A DNA stretch of 64,000 nt, taken from positions 1 through 64,000 of the forward strand of contig NZ_JAERMS010000002.1 in NCBI RefSeq assembly GCF_017426725.1, written 5' to 3'. The notes below the pieces were generated by a model. It was not told the DNA's origin, did not search any database, and saw nothing but the letters and a program-made list of their open reading frames with translations. Shown in pieces: positions 62,950 to 64,000 of the stretch. This DNA is from Prevotella illustrans. GTDB lineage: Bacteria > Bacteroidota > Bacteroidia > Bacteroidales > Bacteroidaceae. Each line of letters opens with the position of its first letter. Position 1 is the first letter of the stretch. The position numbers were made by a program, and so were the translations under genes.

Positions 62950-64000
62950 CTAATCGGATACAGATTCGTCTTGAGTCGATTTCGCTGTATCCTCTACTTC
63001 GATTGGATTAGGCGAGAAGTCACTTTGTAAAGTGGCGGTAGAATTAATATCGTTCTGAATTTCTTCATTTTTTCGAGTCCAATTTGAACGGCTTTCCTCT
63101 TCTACAGAAGCCTCTAAATCAGAACACATCACTTTGCAGACGCTGGCGATAACATCATTTTTCTTTTCCAGATTAATAAGTTTCACACCCTGGGTCGCAC
63201 GTCCCATAACGCGGCAGTCGGCAACGGACAAGCGAATTACGATACCACTCTTATTGATGATCATCAAATCATTTTTATCCGTTACATTCTTAATTGCGAC
63301 CAAAAGTCCCGTCTTCTCTGTGATGTTCAAGGTTTTCACACCCTTTCCACCCCGATTCGTGACACGATAATCTTCTACCTGCGAACGTTTACCATACCCG
63401 TTTTCACTAACCACCATGATCGTTTCTTCCTCAGGATTGTTGACAACAACCATTCCAATAACCTGGTCATCACCTCCGTCAAGTCTCATTCCTCGAACTC
63501 CGGTGGCAGTTCTTCCCATGGTACGAACCGTGTTTTCGTCAAAACGGACAGCACGGCCATTTCGGTTGGCCATAATCAATTCATTATGACCATTTGTAAG
63601 GCGAACATCAACAACCTCGTCACCTTCAGCAATATTTATCGCTATCACGCCATTGGTGCGGGGACGTGAATAGGCTTCAAGAGTTGTTTTCTTAACAGTA
63701 CCGTTCTTTGTTGCGAAGATCACATAATGCGAATTGATAAATTCTTCGTCATTCAACCCTTGCAATCGAAGTATTGCGTTAATCGCGTCGTCAGGCTCTA
63801 TATTAAGCATATTCTGGATAGCGCGTCCCTTGGAATCTTTACCTCCTTCCGGAATCTCATAGCATTTCAGCCAATAACATCTACCCTTCTTTGTAAAGAA
63901 CAACATGGTTTGGTGCATTGTGGCAGGATAAATAAACTCTGTGAAATCCTGCTCACGATGACGTGCTCCCTTACTGCCAACACCGCCTCTGGCCTGCTCT
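62950..64000 (-). CDS. gyrA: DNA gyrase subunit A, C-terminal part (gene continues beyond the window)
   Basis: The 3' end of gyrA: only about the last 350 residues lie in the window, and the frame is open to base 64000. The C-terminal six-bladed beta-pinwheel that wraps DNA is visible through repeated strand motifs: ITGVVAIN-like NGVIAINIAEGDEVVDVRLT, GRAVRFDENTVRTMGRTATG, GKGVKTLNITEKTG and IVIRLSVADCRVMGRATQG. The GyrA-box region QARGGVGSKG is just inside the window end. The tail is acidic and Ser/Thr/Asn-rich, ending STQDESVSD, as is common in Bacteroidetes. A spurious internal ATG (MHQTM, 63918) is not the start. Confidence 0.95.
   Translation of the reverse strand, partial: EQARGGVGSKGARHREQDFTEFIYPATMHQTMLFFTKKGRCYWLKCYEIPEGGKDSKGRAIQNMLNIEPDDAINAILRLQGLNDEEFINSHYVIFATKNGTVKKTTLEAYSRPRTNGVIAINIAEGDEVVDVRLTNGHNELIMANRNGRAVRFDENTVRTMGRTATGVRGMRLDGGDDQVIGMVVVNNPEEETIMVVSENGYGKRSQVEDYRVTNRGGKGVKTLNITEKTGLLVAIKNVTDKNDLMIINKSGIVIRLSVADCRVMGRATQGVKLINLEKKNDVIASVCKVMCSDLEASVEEESRSNWTRKNEEIQNDINSTATLQSDFSPNPIEVEDTAKSTQDESVSD

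Overview
The window looks like a piece of a Bacteroidota chromosome, most likely from the Prevotellaceae (genus not resolved). Several things point there: many upstream regions carry the Bacteroidota -7 element TAnnTTTG, often with a TTG 19-20 bases further up. The protein families are also typical of the phylum (DUF4270, TamL, DUF4301, the 270-residue glycogen-synthase-like protein, DUF4876, DUF6850, a T9SS-like C-terminal tail), as is the pairing of serC-serA with DUF1015. Hand counts of single 60-base lines give about 38-45% GC in most of the window, but 53-67% in much of 42.7-48.3 kb and 50.2-53.0 kb.

Layout. 0-7.2 kb: a tiny Ala-rich lipoprotein, three glycosyltransferases, an RluA-type pseudouridine synthase with a small membrane protein, then a DUF4270 lipoprotein operon led by a GT5-like protein. 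7.2-7.8 kb: a tandem array of 42-bp palindromic units. 7.8-13.3 kb: a biotin-dependent acyl-CoA carboxylase/decarboxylase operon and hisG-hisD-hisC. 13.4-19.2 kb: MltF-like lytic transglycosylase, TamL, a YycJ-like hydrolase, a lipoprotein and a glycosyltransferase. 19.2-25.5 kb: a 22-bp-spaced palindrome array, uvrA, tkt-rpiB, a 24-bp hairpin and six 41-bp palindromic repeats. 25.5-41 kb: galM-gluP, grpE-dnaJ-folC, an ABC-F ATPase, dedA-DUF4301-relA-DUF1460, glnS and a CBM9-like protein. 41.3-53 kb: a nitroreductase-like gene, a second 22-bp-spaced array, and a GC-rich cassette (TonB-dependent receptor, DUF4876 lipoprotein, DUF6850 barrel protein, secreted protein, M16 peptidase). 53-64 kb: a purine permease, tRNA-Ser(CGA), serC-serA-DUF1015-yigZ, a DbpA-like helicase, two TPR proteins and the 3' end of gyrA.

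How the genes work together. Most of the window is housekeeping: histidine and serine synthesis, pentose phosphate enzymes, Hsp70 co-chaperones, stringent response, DNA repair and topology, and envelope assembly. The accessory part is the 42.6-53.0 kb cassette. Its parts (active-transport receptor, surface lipoprotein, barrel protein, secreted protein, exported zinc peptidase) resemble the logic of protease-associated import systems such as FusA/FusC, in which a protein substrate is imported through a TonB receptor and cut in the periplasm. That role is inferred, not shown.

The most unusual non-coding signal is a set of palindrome arrays with very regular spacing (22, 41 and 42 bp) in four intergenic regions.
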